This document shows positions 51,272-59,324 of a stretch of 64,000 nucleotides of DNA, one piece after another; the stretch's first letter is position 1; every line of letters begins with the position of its first letter. Source of the stretch: Phycisphaerales bacterium (GTDB lineage: Bacteria > Planctomycetota > Phycisphaerae > Phycisphaerales > UBA1924); contig JAJDDJ010000018.1 of assembly GCA_029260395.1 (NCBI GenBank), positions 186,001-250,000 on the forward strand, read 5' to 3'. The position numbers and the translations under genes are program-made. A model generated the notes under the pieces. It ran no database searches, was not told the origin of the DNA, and saw only the letters and a list, made by a program, of their open reading frames with translations.

Positions 51272-52441
51272 ATGCCTGATTCCACCACCATCCCCGTTCG
51301 CCTCGGCGATCGCACCTACGAGGTTGCCATCGGGCGTGACCTGCTGGCGCAGGCAGCTGCCCGTGTCAGCGACGCGCTCGGTTACACACCAACCAAGACC
51401 CTCGTCGTCGCCGACACCGGCGCTCGGCCCCACGTTGACCGGGTCATGGACTCGCTCTCCCAGGCCGGCATCGAGGCGCACCGCATCGACATCACTCCGG
51501 CCGAACGCACAAAGACCATCGCCACGTTCGCCTGTGTGCTTGAAGCAGCAGCCAGCGCGGGCCTCGAACGCACCAACCCGATCATCGCCGTCGGCGGCGG
51601 GATCGTCGGCGATGTCGCGGGCTTCGCAGCATCTGCCTACCGGCGCGGCGTGCCCAGCGTCGTCTGCCCGACCACGCTGCTGAGCATGGTCGATGCCTCC
51701 GTCGGAGGCAAAACAGGCGTTAACCTCACCTGCCCCACGGGCGGGCTCATCAAGAACATGGCAGGCGCGTTCCACCAGCCTTCGCTCGTGCTCGCCGATC
51801 TTCTCACCCTCACCACCCTCGACGCCCGCCACCTCACAAGCGGCCTCGCCGAATGCGTCAAGCACGCCATGCTCTCCGCCGACCACGGCGACCCGGGCGC
51901 CCTTGAATGGCTGCGCCTCCATGCAGACGCCCTCGCCCAACTCGAACCCGCTGCGATGGACTCGCTCGTCACCCGCTCGGTTCAGCTCAAGGCCCGGGTC
52001 GTAGAGCATGACGAACGCGAACTCGCCGCTGCAGGATCAGCCCACGGCCGGGCCACCCTCAATCTGGGCCACACCTTCGCCCACGCCATCGAACCCATCG
52101 AGCATCTCTCGCCCACCGGCAAGCCCGGCGATGTCCCGCTCCACCACGGCGAAGCAGTGGGCCTGGGCCTGATCGCCGCCTGCGCAACCGCTGCTATCAC
52201 AGGTCTTTGCGACCCGTCCTACGGCGACTCCGTCTCCTCCCTGCTCACCCACCTCGGCCTGCCGATTCGGATCGCAGGCCTGCCCGACAACGCCGAGCTT
52301 CGTGCCCGGATGCTCTCCGACAAGAAGGTCGCCCAGGGCGCGATTCGGCTCGTCCTGCCGACCGCCCCGGGAAGCGCCAGACTGATCGACGACTGCCCAG
52401 CCGAGGCCATCGATGCAGGCTGGGACCGCATCCGAGCCTGA
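51272..52441 (+). CDS. aroB: 3-dehydroquinate synthase
   Basis: Second step of the shikimate pathway, NAD- and zinc-dependent. 389 residues from ATG 51272. Motifs: IIAVGGGIVGDVAGFAASAY, TTLLSMVDASVGGKTGVN, and the zinc ligands Glu in SGLAECVKH, His in LGHTFAHAIE and His in LHHGEAVGLGL. A TTG at 51257 is an alternative start. It is followed by a 150-base gap carrying CTGTG repeats, then the ParA-fusion gene. Confidence 0.95.
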   Translation: MPDSTTIPVRLGDRTYEVAIGRDLLAQAAARVSDALGYTPTKTLVVADTGARPHVDRVMDSLSQAGIEAHRIDITPAERTKTIATFACVLEAAASAGLERTNPIIAVGGGIVGDVAGFAASAYRRGVPSVVCPTTLLSMVDASVGGKTGVNLTCPTGGLIKNMAGAFHQPSLVLADLLTLTTLDARHLTSGLAECVKHAMLSADHGDPGALEWLRLHADALAQLEPAAMDSLVTRSVQLKARVVEHDERELAAAGSAHGRATLNLGHTFAHAIEPIEHLSPTGKPGDVPLHHGEAVGLGLIAACATAAITGLCDPSYGDSVSSLLTHLGLPIRIAGLPDNAELRARMLSDKKVAQGAIRLVLPTAPGSARLIDDCPAEAIDAGWDRIRA

Positions 52442-52465
52442 TCCAATCAGCACCTAGTGAAAACC

Positions 52466-52505
52466 CTGTGTAGACAGGCTGTGCGTGGCCTGTGGAGGGG
52501 CTGTG
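52466..52505 (+). repeat. Four phased CTGTG repeats upstream of the ParA-fusion gene
   Basis: CTGTG begins at 52466, 52479, 52490 and 52501, with steps of 13, 11 and 11 bases, about one helical turn. It resembles a protein-binding array or weak iterons ahead of a ParA gene. The match to DnaA boxes is poor. Confidence 0.35.
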
Positions 52506-52591
52506 GACGGCTGCATTCAAGCTTTTGTTTGATCTGACCCGATAACCGCCCTTACTGGGTATGACGGGTCGGCCTGACGAGGGCAATCACG

Positions 52592-53944
52592 ATGCGGACA
52601 CTGGCGGTCATCAATCAGAAGGGCGGTTGTGGCAAGACCACCACCTCCATCAACCTCGCAGCGGTCCTCGCCCGAGCGGGCCAGAGGACCCTCCTGGTCG
52701 ACCTTGACCCCCAGTCGCACTGCGCTGCGGGCCTCGGCGTGCCCGAACCCCGCATCGACCTCGACATCGCAGACGCCCTCCGGGCCGACGAGCCACTCGA
52801 CCCCGACCGTCTGCTCTGGCCGGTCTCTCGTTGTCTCGACCTCGCGCCCAGCCGCATGAGCCTGGCGGGCCTCGAAGCCATCGGCGGCGGGCTCGTCGAC
52901 AAGCCCGACAAAGAACTCAGACTCCGTCGGGTGCTAAGCCAACTCGCCCCGCGGTACGACGTCTGCCTCATCGATTGCTCGCCATCCATCGGCCTGCTCG
53001 CCTTCAACGCGCTCGTCGCGGCGGATGCAGCCCTCGTGCCGGTCGAGACCTCGTTTTTCTCATTGCAGGGCGCGACCAAGCAGCTCTCGACCGTGCGTTC
53101 GCTCTCGCGCCGCATGGGCCACGAGCTCCGAGTCTGGCTCGTCCCAACGCTGCACGATCCCGAAAGCTCGCTGTGCGAGGACCTGCTCGATGAACTCCGG
53201 CGTCGGTTCGGCTCCAAGGTCGTGCCCGCGGTCATCCGCCGGGACATCGCGCTCAAGGAAGCCGCGAGCTTCGGGCAGCCCATCGTCGAATACGACGCCG
53301 ACACCATCGGCGCCAGCGATTACCAGGCCCTTGGCGACTGGGTGCTGGGCCAGCTCCCATCGCTCGGCAGCGGCGAGGCACACGAACACGTAGAACCCGA
53401 GCTGGGCCAACCGGTCATACGCACCGACAACGGTGCACAAGAAGGCCTGACACGCAAGGTCATCGCGAAGACCGGCGCGCACATCGACGAACTGCACGAC
53501 CGCGCTAAGTCGCTCGCCAACAAGCTCGCCGAGCGCGCCAAGATGGCCGTGCCGCCAGCCATGCCAGAGACCAAACCCGCTGAAAACGAAACCGCGCGCA
53601 GGCTCTTCGGCGCCAGACACACGACCAGCGGCGTGCTCTTCGTTCAGCCGCTCGCACTCGGCAACAAGGTCAGCGTGATCGGCGAGTTCAACCAGTGGGC
53701 GCCGCGCGAGCTAAACCGAAACGAGGCGATGGGCGTCTACGAGCTCTGCGTCAGACTCGAACCGGGCGAGCACCGCTACCGGCTCGATGTCGACGGCCAC
53801 CGACTCGCCGACCCGTACAACTCCGAGTGGCAACTCGACGACCAGGGCAACCCCAACAGCGTAATCCGCGTGCTGCCCACACCCCCGCCACCCGCATCCC
53901 AGCCAACCGCGAACCAGCCAGGCCCTATGACCCAGGCGACCTAA
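52592..53944 (+). CDS. ParA-type ATPase fused to a C-terminal glycogen-binding (CBM48/AMPK-like) domain
   Basis: 450 residues with GAGGG ahead of the ATG. Residues 1-255 are a Soj/ParA ATPase: deviant Walker A KGGCGKTT (10-17) with the signature Lys10, LLVDLDPQSH (34-43) and Walker B YDVCLIDCSPSIG (122-134). A charged linker (260-340) leads to residues 343-428, an AMPK-beta/CBM48-type beta-sandwich: VSVIGEFNQWAP, then GVYELCVRLEPGEHRYRLDV and DPYN, ending NSVIRV. ParA proteins move DNA or cell-envelope cargo by ATP-driven dimerisation; CBM48 binds alpha-glucans. The fusion suggests positioning of glycogen or another glucan, which is inference. No parB follows. Confidence 0.85.
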   Translation: MRTLAVINQKGGCGKTTTSINLAAVLARAGQRTLLVDLDPQSHCAAGLGVPEPRIDLDIADALRADEPLDPDRLLWPVSRCLDLAPSRMSLAGLEAIGGGLVDKPDKELRLRRVLSQLAPRYDVCLIDCSPSIGLLAFNALVAADAALVPVETSFFSLQGATKQLSTVRSLSRRMGHELRVWLVPTLHDPESSLCEDLLDELRRRFGSKVVPAVIRRDIALKEAASFGQPIVEYDADTIGASDYQALGDWVLGQLPSLGSGEAHEHVEPELGQPVIRTDNGAQEGLTRKVIAKTGAHIDELHDRAKSLANKLAERAKMAVPPAMPETKPAENETARRLFGARHTTSGVLFVQPLALGNKVSVIGEFNQWAPRELNRNEAMGVYELCVRLEPGEHRYRLDVDGHRLADPYNSEWQLDDQGNPNSVIRVLPTPPPPASQPTANQPGPMTQAT

Positions 53945-54014
53945 AGCCCGCGCCCCAACCCGAGAGACCAACCCGCCCGATGTGTGCATCTCGGGCAGCC
54001 TGAGGAAGCCCGCC

Positions 54015-55574
54015 ATGGACCCCTCGTTCAAGAATGCACCAGACCCCGACCCCTCGCAGCTCGCGGGCATGTTTGATACCGACTCCCCGCTGCCCGCATG
54101 TAGGCACGGCACCCAAGAGCCAGACCCCGCGATGGTCGACTCACTCGCCGACCTGTTCCTGGGCGACGGCCCGCTATCGCCCGAGCAGCAGCCCGCGTCG
54201 CGCACGCAAGACACAGGCCCCCGACTCCGCCTCGTCGACCACCGGCCCGACGCCTTCGACTCCTTCGAAGAATTCGCAACCAACGACAAGCCTCAAGCCC
54301 CCCATGCCCCCCACGCTCTCGACGCCACCATCGAGGCGGTCGTCCTAGGCCACCTGCCAGTGATCGCCCCCGCCTGGGCCCTTCAGCACGCAGCGAGCCG
54401 GGCGAACGAGCTCGGTGAACCCGTTGCGCTCGTTCGACTCGCCGGCCCCAGCGTCAACGTCGAGCTGCTCGCCCCGACCGGTCAGCGCCTGCAAAGCCCC
54501 TCTCGACACCCGGCATCGCTGCCCGAAGCGCTGCACTGGGCCGCCAGCCGCGCACGCACCTGGATGATCCGCGTCGACGACACCTCCGAGGCCTCGCTCG
54601 CAGAGGCCAGCGACCTCGACACCATCACCGTCCTTACCGGCGCAGACGATGCAGCCGTCGTCGCCTGCTACCGCACCCTCAAGGCGATCGACCACGACCT
54701 CCGCTTCACCATCGGAGACGATGAGGACTTCCCCGAGCTGCGCGTCGCCGTCATGGGCAGCGACCCCAAACGAAGCAGCGCCGCCGCCAGCAAACTAACA
54801 ACTGCCGCAAGCAAGCACCTCGGCATCAGCTCGCTCGAAACCTCGCACCTCAGCAGGATGCAGGCCGTCCAGCCGCTCCGCGTCTTCACCGGCGAGTGCC
54901 ACGACCCAGCACCCGTGCTCATCGCAGCCATCCGAGATGCGCTCGACAGCGCCGAGCCCGCCGCTCAACAACTTCGCGAGTCCACGTTCGAGCCCGCCGC
55001 TATCGAGCACGTTCAGCCAGAATCCATCTTCGACGACCCCAACGAAATCGTGTTCGACGACCGCTGGGACGATGAACCAACCACACAGCCCCACACCGCC
55101 TCTCACACCGGCACTGAACTTCCCGCCCAAGAAGTCGAAGCCCGCTCCACCAGCCCCTCCCACTCGCACCACACCACCGATGCTGGCGAGTTCAGCCCCG
55201 CATCCCTCGTGCCAGGCCTCACGCCGCTTTCGTTCGAGTGCCCACACGCCCCGCGTGTCGAACTCGCGGTCGATGCCGCAGGCCGCCTGCACCTCGTCGC
55301 GCTCGATGCCGACGACGCCTCCATCGTCGGCGAACTGACCCGCGCCAAGAGCTGGGCCATCGCTCACGCCAGCCTGCTGCAAGCCGCCGAGCCCAGACTC
55401 AAAGCGTCGCCCACCTCGCGCGCGACCGCCCTGATCGACGAACCCACGCTGCACGTCCTCACCGACCGCTCCGAACTCGTGCGAACGCTCATCGAGACCG
55501 ATGTCCGCGTCCACCTGCTCGCCCACGCCTCGACCGCCAACCACGGCTGGGTTGTCCGCCCGATCAACGGGTGA
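54015..55574 (+). CDS. Unknown protein, possible P-loop-less MinD/ParA-like partner
   Basis: 519 residues from ATG 54015 (GAGGA ahead), 70 bases after the ParA fusion. Residues 105-285 keep the MinD/FlhG layout: a first strand VVLGHLPVIAPAWALQHAA where the Walker A loop would be (no GKT), PVALVRLAGPSVNVELL in the next strand position, then LDTITVLTGADDAAVVACYR and LRVAVMGSDPKRSSAAA in the later half. This comparison is from pattern only. An acidic linker (330-400) and a second alpha/beta domain (about 415-519) follow. The last 17 codons recur as a DNA repeat at 58047. Confidence 0.45.
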   Translation: MDPSFKNAPDPDPSQLAGMFDTDSPLPACRHGTQEPDPAMVDSLADLFLGDGPLSPEQQPASRTQDTGPRLRLVDHRPDAFDSFEEFATNDKPQAPHAPHALDATIEAVVLGHLPVIAPAWALQHAASRANELGEPVALVRLAGPSVNVELLAPTGQRLQSPSRHPASLPEALHWAASRARTWMIRVDDTSEASLAEASDLDTITVLTGADDAAVVACYRTLKAIDHDLRFTIGDDEDFPELRVAVMGSDPKRSSAAASKLTTAASKHLGISSLETSHLSRMQAVQPLRVFTGECHDPAPVLIAAIRDALDSAEPAAQQLRESTFEPAAIEHVQPESIFDDPNEIVFDDRWDDEPTTQPHTASHTGTELPAQEVEARSTSPSHSHHTTDAGEFSPASLVPGLTPLSFECPHAPRVELAVDAAGRLHLVALDADDASIVGELTRAKSWAIAHASLLQAAEPRLKASPTSRATALIDEPTLHVLTDRSELVRTLIETDVRVHLLAHASTANHGWVVRPING

Positions 55575-55575
55575 G
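55521..55575 (+). repeat. 55-bp gene-end repeat, copy A
   Basis: The last 54 coding bases of the 54015 gene plus one. Copy B at 58047-58101 matches 51 of 55 bases; a shorter copy C is at 56913-56935. Confidence 0.75.
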
Positions 55576-55632
55576 AGTGAGACGCGGCAGGGGCCAGAGG
55601 AATCTGGGTACCGGTAAGCCCCTAGCGATCTG

Positions 55633-55638
55633 TATGCT
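55633..55638 (+). promoter_or_regulatory. -10-like hexamer, leaderless membrane protein
   Basis: TATGCT, six bases before GTG 55645. Confidence 0.45.
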
Positions 55639-55644
55639 GAGTGT

Positions 55645-56895
55645 GTGAAAGCCAGACGAGGCTATCTCCTGCTCATCGAGGTATCGCTGCTCATTGGAGT
55701 AGTCGCGACGTGGCTCACCTCGTGGGCGATCACGCTCGAAGCACAGACTCCAGCCAACGGCGAGTCCGCCGAGCGGCTGTGGGCTTCGCCGCCGCGCGCG
55801 GACGAGGGCTGGCCCGCCAAGACGAAGGGCACGTGGGTATACCACGCGAACGGCCCCTTGGGCGTGGGAGGTCTGCGTCTTACGCAGGCATGGGGCAACA
55901 ACGATGACTCAGGCCGGGCTGAGTTCAAGCAGTGGCACGGGGAGGCCGGGTGGCCCATGCCCGCGCTGTCGTGGACGCTCCGCGCCAACGACACGACCTG
56001 GATTCACAAAGAAAAATACATCGAACGCGAGCAGAGCTGGGTTGATCTCGGCATTCCTATCGCGCCCCACCGCGTTCGGCCATGGAAGAAGGAATGGCAG
56101 TTGCTGCGGCTGCCCATCCGCCCACTGCTCTTGGGCTTCGCGGTCAACACGATGGTGTTCGCTGCGCCATTGTTCGTGCTGCTCTTGCTGCTGCGAGCCG
56201 GCAAGCTCAGGCCGTCGCTCCGAAGCGTGCTTCTGGCCGTCGTTGGCGGAACGGCTCTGAGTCTGGCGATCGCTCTCGTGTGCTGGGGTGTTTGGATCCA
56301 GCGGGGCACACCTTTCACCCAACGGTCCTTCGGCATGGCTGCCGCGGAATACGTGGAAGAACAGCACCTCGATTGGCCCGCGCGCGTTCCCGAGACATTC
56401 CCCGACAGCCCCGCGTGGATCGGCTTCAACGGCGAGAGCTTCGGCGTGCGCAGCTACGAATACACGGCCACCTCGGTCGCTGGTGCTGCCATCCTCTGGA
56501 TGCACGTTACTTGGAGTATGGATGCGTTCAGCGACGGCCGCGAAGTCGAACTCGTTCGATGCGGTTGGCCGCTTGCTGTTCTCGAGTCCGCAGAAGTCTT
56601 CGCCGACGAGACCCCTTACGCGCGTCCCGATCCCAACCGCCCGGCCGCCATCCCGTACCGCATCGAGCCGCTCGGGCTTGCCATCTCCGCCACGATGTAC
56701 GCCTCCGCTCTTTGGACACTCTGGGCAGTTCCACTTGCGTTTCGACGGTGGCGTCGCCTTCGGCGCGGCTCGTGCCTGACGTGCGGGTACGAGCTAGCGG
56801 ACCTTGCTCGCTGCCCTGAGTGCGGGACGGACGCCCCCGCTTCCTTCTTCAATCGCCCCACTCCCCCTACCCCGCCGTGTTCAGCGCCTGCTTGA
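55645..56895 (+). CDS. Membrane protein with C-terminal zinc ribbon
   Basis: 416 residues from GTG 55645. Hydrophobic helices lie at the N-terminus (LLLIEVSLLIGVVATWL), near 175-195 (PLFVLLLLLRAG region), near 205-225, near 290, and near 355 (ISATMYASALWTLWAVPLAF). After an Arg-rich stretch the tail has two CxxC pairs: SCLTCGYELADLARCPECG, a ribbon often found at the end of planctomycete membrane proteins. A large extracytoplasmic domain with several Trp lies between the first helices. Function unknown. Confidence 0.6.
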   Translation: MKARRGYLLLIEVSLLIGVVATWLTSWAITLEAQTPANGESAERLWASPPRADEGWPAKTKGTWVYHANGPLGVGGLRLTQAWGNNDDSGRAEFKQWHGEAGWPMPALSWTLRANDTTWIHKEKYIEREQSWVDLGIPIAPHRVRPWKKEWQLLRLPIRPLLLGFAVNTMVFAAPLFVLLLLLRAGKLRPSLRSVLLAVVGGTALSLAIALVCWGVWIQRGTPFTQRSFGMAAAEYVEEQHLDWPARVPETFPDSPAWIGFNGESFGVRSYEYTATSVAGAAILWMHVTWSMDAFSDGREVELVRCGWPLAVLESAEVFADETPYARPDPNRPAAIPYRIEPLGLAISATMYASALWTLWAVPLAFRRWRRLRRGSCLTCGYELADLARCPECGTDAPASFFNRPTPPTPPCSAPA

Positions 56896-56912
56896 ACGCC
56901 AGCGGGCTCGTC

Positions 56913-56935
56913 TGTCCGACCGATCAATGGGTGAG
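56913..56935 (+). repeat. Gene-end repeat, copy C (partial)
   Basis: Twenty-three bases matching the last part of copy A (55553-55575) with two differences, just after the stop of the membrane protein gene. Confidence 0.55.
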
Positions 56936-56971
56936 ACTGCCAGCTGCAGCCAGGCCTAGAACTGAAAGAGC

Positions 56972-56993
56972 CCGCCCGCACGGTTGCGGACGG
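56972..56993 (-). terminator. Terminator-like hairpin of the PEP-CTERM gene
   Basis: On the minus strand CCGTCCGCA pairs with TGCGGGCGG (one G-U) around an ACCG loop, then GGCTCTTTC. It lies 35 bases past the stop of the gene at 57028. Confidence 0.5.
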
Positions 56994-57027
56994 ACCCGGA
57001 CCGTTCTCTCTCTGCTTCGCGCACCTG

Positions 57028-57636
57028 CTAACGGCGGCGACGGGCTACGGCCAGACCACCCGCCGCCAGCAGCGCAAGCGGCCCCGGTGACGGGACGGGC
57101 GCGTGCAGCGTGAACAGCTCTTCGAGCTGGAACGCGGACGGCTGGAACGCCAGCAGCGGTCCCTGGAAGATGGGCACATCACCCATCATGTCGCCGGTGG
57201 TGTCACGCGAGATGTTCACCAACCCATCATTCCACAGGTACTCCGTGATGATCGTGTCCGTCGTCCCCCGCGGGTTGATGTCCGCGTAGCCCACCAGGTC
57301 GATCACGCCAAGGCTGCTGCGGTCGAACGCTGCGACATTCACGCCGAGCGGAGGCGGGTCACCCACCCAGATGCCAGCCATTCCGACGGTGACACCCGGG
57401 ATCAGGTCCTTCTCCGCCGTGATATGGAAGTCCGGCAGCCACCATGGCACCCCAACATCGTGGTGGGTAGACACCGAGACCGCGTCCCAGTGCCACTCGA
57501 ACAAGAACGGGATCTCGATCCACACACCCACACCCGCCCCGATCCAGATGTCGTCTTGGGCCTGAGCCGGCGCGGCCAGCCCTGCGCACACTGCGCACGA
57601 AGCGATCGCCGCGACGGTCGTTGCATTGGTTCTCAT
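57028..57636 (-). CDS. Secreted protein with PEP-CTERM-like sorting tail
   Basis: 202 residues from ATG 57636 (GAGGAA ahead) with signal peptide TVAAIASCAVCAGLAAPAQAQ. The body is rich in Trp, Asp and Val (WIGAGVGVWIEIPFLFEWHW, then FHITAEKDLIPG). The tail is VPSPGPLALLAAGGLAV followed by ARRRR, a PEP-CTERM variant with PSP in place of PEP. It is probably processed and displayed on the surface or in the matrix. No catalytic motif is seen. Confidence 0.75.
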   Translation of the reverse strand: MRTNATTVAAIASCAVCAGLAAPAQAQDDIWIGAGVGVWIEIPFLFEWHWDAVSVSTHHDVGVPWWLPDFHITAEKDLIPGVTVGMAGIWVGDPPPLGVNVAAFDRSSLGVIDLVGYADINPRGTTDTIITEYLWNDGLVNISRDTTGDMMGDVPIFQGPLLAFQPSAFQLEELFTLHAPVPSPGPLALLAAGGLAVARRRR

Positions 57637-58089
57637 GATCTGCTTCCTCTCTTGAATGAGTGGTCCCGCTCCGGGTCCATCGGAACGAACGGCGCGTTAC
57701 CACGGATGAGCTGTCCGACCGCTCGCGGCGCGCGGGTCTTGGCCGCCGGGTGCACGCGCACTGACAGCGCCGCGGATGGATCGCATCCAACGCCTCGAAC
57801 GCGCGGCATCCAACGCACGGGATATCTCCCGCGAGCCACACCGCGATACGGCACGAAGTTGTCAACACATCGGACAGCTGGCTGGCTGGTGAGGCCTTCG
57901 ATCGCCGAGCGAATCGCTCGCGTCCGTCCTTGACGCCGCCAGAACGTCGTCCATTTCTACTATGCAACCACCGGGCATCGCGTGCAAGGGTCTGCCACAA
58001 AAAATTCGGATGAGTCGGTCCTGTAAACGTGATGCGTGTGCGAGCCGCCCACGCCTCGACCGCCAACCACGGCTGGGTCGCGCGGCCGA
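57637..58089. other. Intergenic region without a recognised gene, containing repeat copy B
   Basis: About 450 bases between two minus-strand genes. No frame has both a start signal and a plausible product. It contains most of the 55-bp repeat copy B, whose end overlaps the next gene's stop codon. Confidence 0.5.
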
Positions 58090-58101
58090 TCAACGGGTGA
58101 G
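58047..58101 (+). repeat. 55-bp gene-end repeat, copy B
   Basis: Matches copy A (55521-55575) at 51 of 55 bases. Translated in the same sense it again gives HASTANHGWVxRPING and a stop, a detached gene end. Its right edge overlaps the stop codon of the gene at 58090 on the other strand. Confidence 0.75.
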
Positions 58102-59007
58102 CGAGGCTCCGGGCTTCCAGTCCTCCGGCCATGCCCCAAGCACGAGCCTAAACCCGACTCTGGATCGGGCTCCTCGCAGTGGTTCACCCCTTCGAGGATT
58201 TCCGCCCACGCCCGGCAGCTTGCGCACAAGCCGGTGCGGGTTGTCCCACGAGTACCCATACGCGCCCACCCCGAGTCTTGGACCAAGCGGATCGCTCTCT
58301 CGCACAAGATACGAGATGTCCGGCGAGTAGTAGTCCTGCACCCAATAAGAACAATCCGTGCTCCGCAAACCTCTCGACCGGTTGCCCCAGTTCAACCGCT
58401 CGCTCGCCAGCATCCACTCGCCTTCGGTTGGCAAGCGCACGGAGCACCCCGTCTTGGCCGAGAGCCACTCACAGAACGCGGCCGCGCCCTCGAACGTCGC
58501 CTCCATGATCGAGTAGTGCTCGCGCCCCTCGACGAGCACGTACGTCCCCGTCGTCTCGTCGAATGAGATCGGATGCAAGACCCAGTCTGGCCCACTGCCG
58601 GAGAAGGGACCGCTATGCTCAGGCTCCAGGTACACCGTGGGGCTCTCTACATCATTCAGGAAATCGCAGTACAGCGACGCCGGGATGCCCTCGTCCGTGA
58701 TCGTAAATGGTCGCGTGATCTTGATGGTCCCGTTGACGTTGAACGCAGACGAGAAGGTCGATTCACCCCCTAGTTGATCGACCGCGCTCATGATGGCCGT
58801 CCCGACCCCACCCGTCTTGAGTTCTCCCGGCTGCACGACCTTCCAGTCCAGCGTCCGCAACAGACCGCCGCAGTCTTCCAGCTTGGGCGGATCGGGCAGC
58901 GCATCGAGAATCTCGGCGGACGACTCTCCCGCCGGCTTGCCCGAGCAGCCACCCAAACAGACCATCGCCAACAGACACGCCGGGATGATGGGAGCGCGGC
59001 ACACCAT
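58090..59007 (-). CDS. Lipoprotein with SUMF1-like domain
   Basis: 305 residues from ATG 59007, with TACACT six bases upstream and no Shine-Dalgarno. The signal ends in the lipobox CLGGC. The C-terminal two thirds carry an FGE-sulfatase-like (SUMF1) pattern: PFTITDEGIPASLYCDFLN, EGAAAFCEWLSAKTG, VRLPTEGEWMLASE and a final RSRVGFRLVLG. The usual RGG and DMxGNVxEW blocks are weak, so this is a diverged member. The substrate is unknown. The 3' end lies in repeat copy B. Confidence 0.7.
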   Translation of the reverse strand: MVCRAPIIPACLLAMVCLGGCSGKPAGESSAEILDALPDPPKLEDCGGLLRTLDWKVVQPGELKTGGVGTAIMSAVDQLGGESTFSSAFNVNGTIKITRPFTITDEGIPASLYCDFLNDVESPTVYLEPEHSGPFSGSGPDWVLHPISFDETTGTYVLVEGREHYSIMEATFEGAAAFCEWLSAKTGCSVRLPTEGEWMLASERLNWGNRSRGLRSTDCSYWVQDYYSPDISYLVRESDPLGPRLGVGAYGYSWDNPHRLVRKLPGVGGNPRRGEPLRGARSRVGFRLVLGAWPEDWKPGASLTR

Positions 59008-59013
59008 ACCTCA

Positions 59014-59019
59014 AGTGTA
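59014..59019 (-). promoter_or_regulatory. -10-like hexamer, leaderless SUMF1 lipoprotein gene
   Basis: TACACT on the minus strand, six bases before ATG 59007. Confidence 0.45.
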
Positions 59020-59105
59020 CGGGAAACTCGCCACGCTCTTGCATCTTGCGATCCCCCCCGTGCCTCTACCCTGCCTTCTTGAACGCGAGCCACCGGCGCG
59101 GCCCG

Positions 59106-59324
59106 ACTGCCCAAATACAGCGTGAACATGCCGGCGTTGCTCACCGTTGTCCCGCGCAGGGCCGTGATCGCGTACCGCGCATCCGCCGTGCCCGCGGGCA
59201 GCGTCTGGTCGGTGAACCGGCGCACGCCCGAGATCGCCACGAACGCCATCGGCCCAAAGCCCGTGCCGTTGTCGAGGCTCCGCGCGATCTAGTAGACCGT
59301 GCCCGGCCGGCCGCCAAGACCCGT
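59106..59324 (-). pseudogene. Remnant of a gene related to the 41810 family
   Basis: On the minus strand the frame reads GRPGTVY, a TAG stop (59291-59289), then IARSLDNGTGFGPMAF and VRRFTDQTLPAGTAD, ending TLYLGS. This aligns with the C-terminal half of the 41810 protein (GTVYEVARRLG, then GRKEFIDTSLPAG and TVQIGS). The N-terminal half is missing and the Glu after GTVY is a stop. It is a truncated, inactivated copy. Confidence 0.7.

Noticed and set aside
52466-52545. Possible origin of replication next to a ParA gene
   Set aside because: No DnaA boxes (TTATNCACA-type), no dnaA, dnaN, parB or parS nearby, no AT-rich unwinding region.
58788-59249. Minus-strand 153-codon frame read as an independent gene
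   Set aside because: Its first part is the pseudogene remnant and its rest is out of frame with, and inside, the SUMF1 lipoprotein gene.
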